From the NCBI GenBank assembly GCA_028688895.1, contig JAQTXG010000014.1, positions 1 through 41,994 of the forward strand: DNA of 41,994 nucleotides. The letters run 5' to 3'. This DNA is from Candidatus Altimarinota bacterium. Lineage in GTDB: Bacteria > Patescibacteriota > Gracilibacteria > BD1-5 > UBA6164. Every line of letters begins with the position of its first letter. Within the stretch, counting starts at the first letter, position 1. The position numbers and the translations under genes are program-made. Shown here piece after piece: positions 40,219 through 41,994 of this stretch. The notes under the pieces were generated by a model that searched no databases, was not told the origin of the DNA, and was given only the letters and a program-made list of their open reading frames with translations.

Positions 40219-40297
40219 AAAAACTTCATGTTAAAATTTTGCTATTTTGTTAACATATTAAAAACTTCATGTTAAGTTTTTGTTATTTTGTTAACAT
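40219..40297. repeat. Two 38-bp direct repeats, each with an internal inverted repeat
   Basis: AAAAACTTCATGTTAA…TTTTGTTAACAT occurs at 40219-40256 and 40260-40297 (period 41, few differences). Each contains ATGTTAA and TTAACAT as inverted arms. They lie between the Fic gene and the methylase gene, 80-160 bases upstream of the methylase ATG, so they are candidate operator sites for the methylase/HEPN pair. Confidence 0.8.
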
Positions 40298-40321
40298 GAG
40301 ATAATCTTATATATTAATTTT

Positions 40322-41380
40322 TTATAATCATTTCCTCAGTAATTCAAATAATTCTAAATTAATAAAATATTTATTTTTTCATTTATGAATTGGAATCATA
40401 TATCAATTTATTACTAACTCATTCAAATATTTAGACGATGTTTGTCTCGTCATTCACATTCAGTCAACCAAAAACTCTATTTTTGTATATGGATGAGAAA
40501 ATATTATTTCTAGTAAATCTTTGCTATAAAGTTTTGGGATTTTTTCTTTCATAGATTTTTTTGTTTTTCACATCAAATCCCATATATTATTTATCATCTC
40601 CATAGTATTTATTGAAGTTTTTTCTATTGCATCTAGCATATATAGAATCCATTCTTCCCAATTTTCATTTTCTCTTACTTCCTGTAATAATCTATAATAA
40701 TCTGATTTATGTTTTATAATATAACTACTTAAATACAATATAGGCATATTAAGTAAATCATTTTTTACTAGATACAAAATATTTATAATTCTTCATGTTC
40801 TACCATTTCAATCATAAAATGGATGAATTGATTCAAATTGATGATGAATAATTGCCATTTTTATCAGAGGATCTATGTCTTCTAAATCATCATTATTTAT
40901 ATATTGTTCTAGATTACTCATTAAATCCTTTATATCATCTATATTTTGAGGTGGAGTATAAATAGTTTCTCATGTTTTATCATTTTTTAACTTTGTTCAT
41001 ATTTGAGTTCTAAATCCTGCATCATTTTTTTCTAGGATTTCTTGTATTTGCAATATATCTCTATTTAATAGTAATTTATCTGTTTTTACTTTATTGAATC
41101 CATAAAGTAGAGCATCTTTGTAATTTGCTACTTCTTTTGTTTCATTTGATATAAAACTATTGTCTACTTGTGATTTGTAGAGCTCATCATGAGTAGTGAT
41201 AATATTTTCTATTTCACTACTATCTTTAGCTTCTTGTAGAGATAGTGAATTAATTAATATATTTTGATTTGGTATTTTTTGAGACAATCAATTAAGCTCA
41301 GCAAGTGCTTTGTGAGCTTGAATTAATTTTTTTATAATTTCTGGCTTTAAAAAATCATATTTTAATGGTAATTTCTGCAT
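40322..41380 (-). CDS. Fic-family AMP-transferase with N-terminal inhibitory motif (code 25)
   Basis: 352 aa. The catalytic motif HPFYDGNGRTGR (residues 186-197) is complete, including His186, Asp190 and Arg197 (one Gly is TGA). The N-terminal segment has the inhibitory motif SSEIEN (S54 to N59; [S/T]-x-x-x-E-[G/N]), which marks a class II Fic. A winged-helix-like C-terminus follows (MTRQTSSKYLNELVINGYM). Fic enzymes AMPylate proteins; many bacterial ones are toxins, and this architecture is common in solitary regulators of uncertain target. It borders the defence cluster. Confidence 0.93.
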
Positions 41381-41576
41381 CTGTTTTTATTATATAATAT
41401 ACTTTATATATACATTATATTTAAAATATTTATTTATTCAAGCAAAATTAAATTTTATTCTGTTATTTTATAACTATCATAAATATAAAACACACTACAA
41501 AATTATAAGAATTGTTTATTTGACAACATATGGCATCAGCCCTTTGTCTATTTAGTATAGTAAAATTTCAACACAC

Positions 41577-41607
41577 AAAAAATCCTGAAAATAAATTCAG
41601 GATTTTT
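41577..41607. terminator. Bidirectional terminator upstream of Fic, downstream of nusB
   Basis: AAAATCCTGAA-aataaa-TTCAGGATTTTT, with A and T runs, lies about 45 bases after the nusB stop. The gap 41381-41652 holds nothing else clear. Confidence 0.85.
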
Positions 41608-41652
41608 CATTTAACTATTATCTAATAGTTTTGTTTATAATGTATTCATCTG

Positions 41653-41994
41653 TTATTTAAACACTTTTTCCACTATATCGCTATAATCGTTTTCTTTCAA
41701 TTTTTCTAATTCTTCTATGTTTTCGTATACTTTGTTTAGTACTGCATTTACTATTTTTTTTGATGAGTCATCTCAGTAGACTTTTGCTACTTCTACAGCT
41801 TCGTTTATAGATACTTTACCAGGTATTTCTTCCGTCAAAAAAAACATCTCAGCTAGTCATATATATATAGGTAATATATATGATAAACTCATGGTTTTTA
41901 CATTGAATTTTGGAGTGTATTTTTGTATTATGCTTATGAAAAAAGATTCATAATATCTAATGATTTTTTCCATTTCAATTATATATTTCTCATC
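41653..41994 (-). CDS. nusB: Transcription antitermination factor NusB, C-terminal part (code 25)
   Basis: 114 codons run to the window edge without a certain start, so the N-terminus is outside. The C-terminal NusB fold is recognised from [53 protein letters not shown], matching the conserved R-A-I-x-E…P…V-I-N-E-A-V-E-L-A-K-x-F/Y-G…F-V-N-G-V-L pattern. Both glycines at the conserved YG and IG positions are TGA. It binds boxA RNA with NusE in rRNA operons. Confidence 0.88.

Noticed and set aside
1-41994. Widespread pseudogenes (many short ORFs ending in TGA)
   Set aside because: The breaks vanish when TGA is read as Gly, and the resulting proteins match family lengths and motifs, so decay is not the explanation.

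Overview
The window comes from a very AT-rich bacterium that reads UGA as glycine (genetic code 25), which points to the candidate phyla Gracilibacteria or Absconditabacteria (BD1-5/SR1). The evidence is direct. Conserved genes such as mutS, rnc, lgt, zwf, gnd, holA, ftsW/rodA and a LolD-like ATPase can only be read end to end if in-frame TGA is Gly. TGA sits exactly where these families have invariant glycines, for example the MutS mismatch-binding motif FRM[G]DFYEMF and the Walker A loop of the ABC ATPase. These genes end in TAA or TAG and mostly lack Shine-Dalgarno sequences. No tRNA, rRNA or CRISPR array was seen.

Layout. 0.2-7.7 kb, minus strand: an FtsX/LolD-type ABC exporter pair, an SGNH-hydrolase lipoprotein, then the complete oxidative pentose-phosphate branch (pgl, zwf, gnd). 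8-10.9 kb: two small unknown genes and a large secreted M23 peptidase with a peptidoglycan-binding domain. 11-11.7 kb: GC-richer intergenic repeats. 11.7-13 kb, plus strand: lgt and a rhomboid protease. 13-16 kb: a poorly resolved stretch, a standard-code glucosaminidase gene, and a code-25 gene of unknown function. 16.2-27.5 kb: a standard-code island. 27.6-33.1 kb, minus strand, code 25: holA, a DMT transporter, a truncated mutS, ftsW/rodA, yggT and rnc. 33.3-35.6 kb: a large secreted alpha/beta-hydrolase-like protein. 35.9-41.4 kb: a code-25 defence cluster with a C/R/M type II restriction system, a methylase paired with a HEPN-motif protein, and a Fic protein. 41.65 kb to the end: partial nusB.

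The most unusual part is the 16.2-27.5 kb block. It holds nine co-directional genes plus a divergent MscS channel and two small membrane genes. None contains an in-frame TGA, several end in TGA, most have good Shine-Dalgarno sites, and the block is less AT-rich. The operon combines a NitT/TauT-like ABC transporter (ATPase, permease, binding protein), a lone type IV pilin-like protein, a TelA-like protein, a two-helix membrane protein, a membrane-anchored binding-protein/OmpA fusion, a VWA lipoprotein and a second large binding protein. It looks like a cell-envelope uptake or stress module acquired from a standard-code bacterium. If the recoded cell translates it, TGA readthrough would fuse the permease to its ATPase in one frame. 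A chimeric assembly must be excluded, although the isolated standard-code glucosaminidase gene, separated from the island by a code-25 gene, argues against a single false join.
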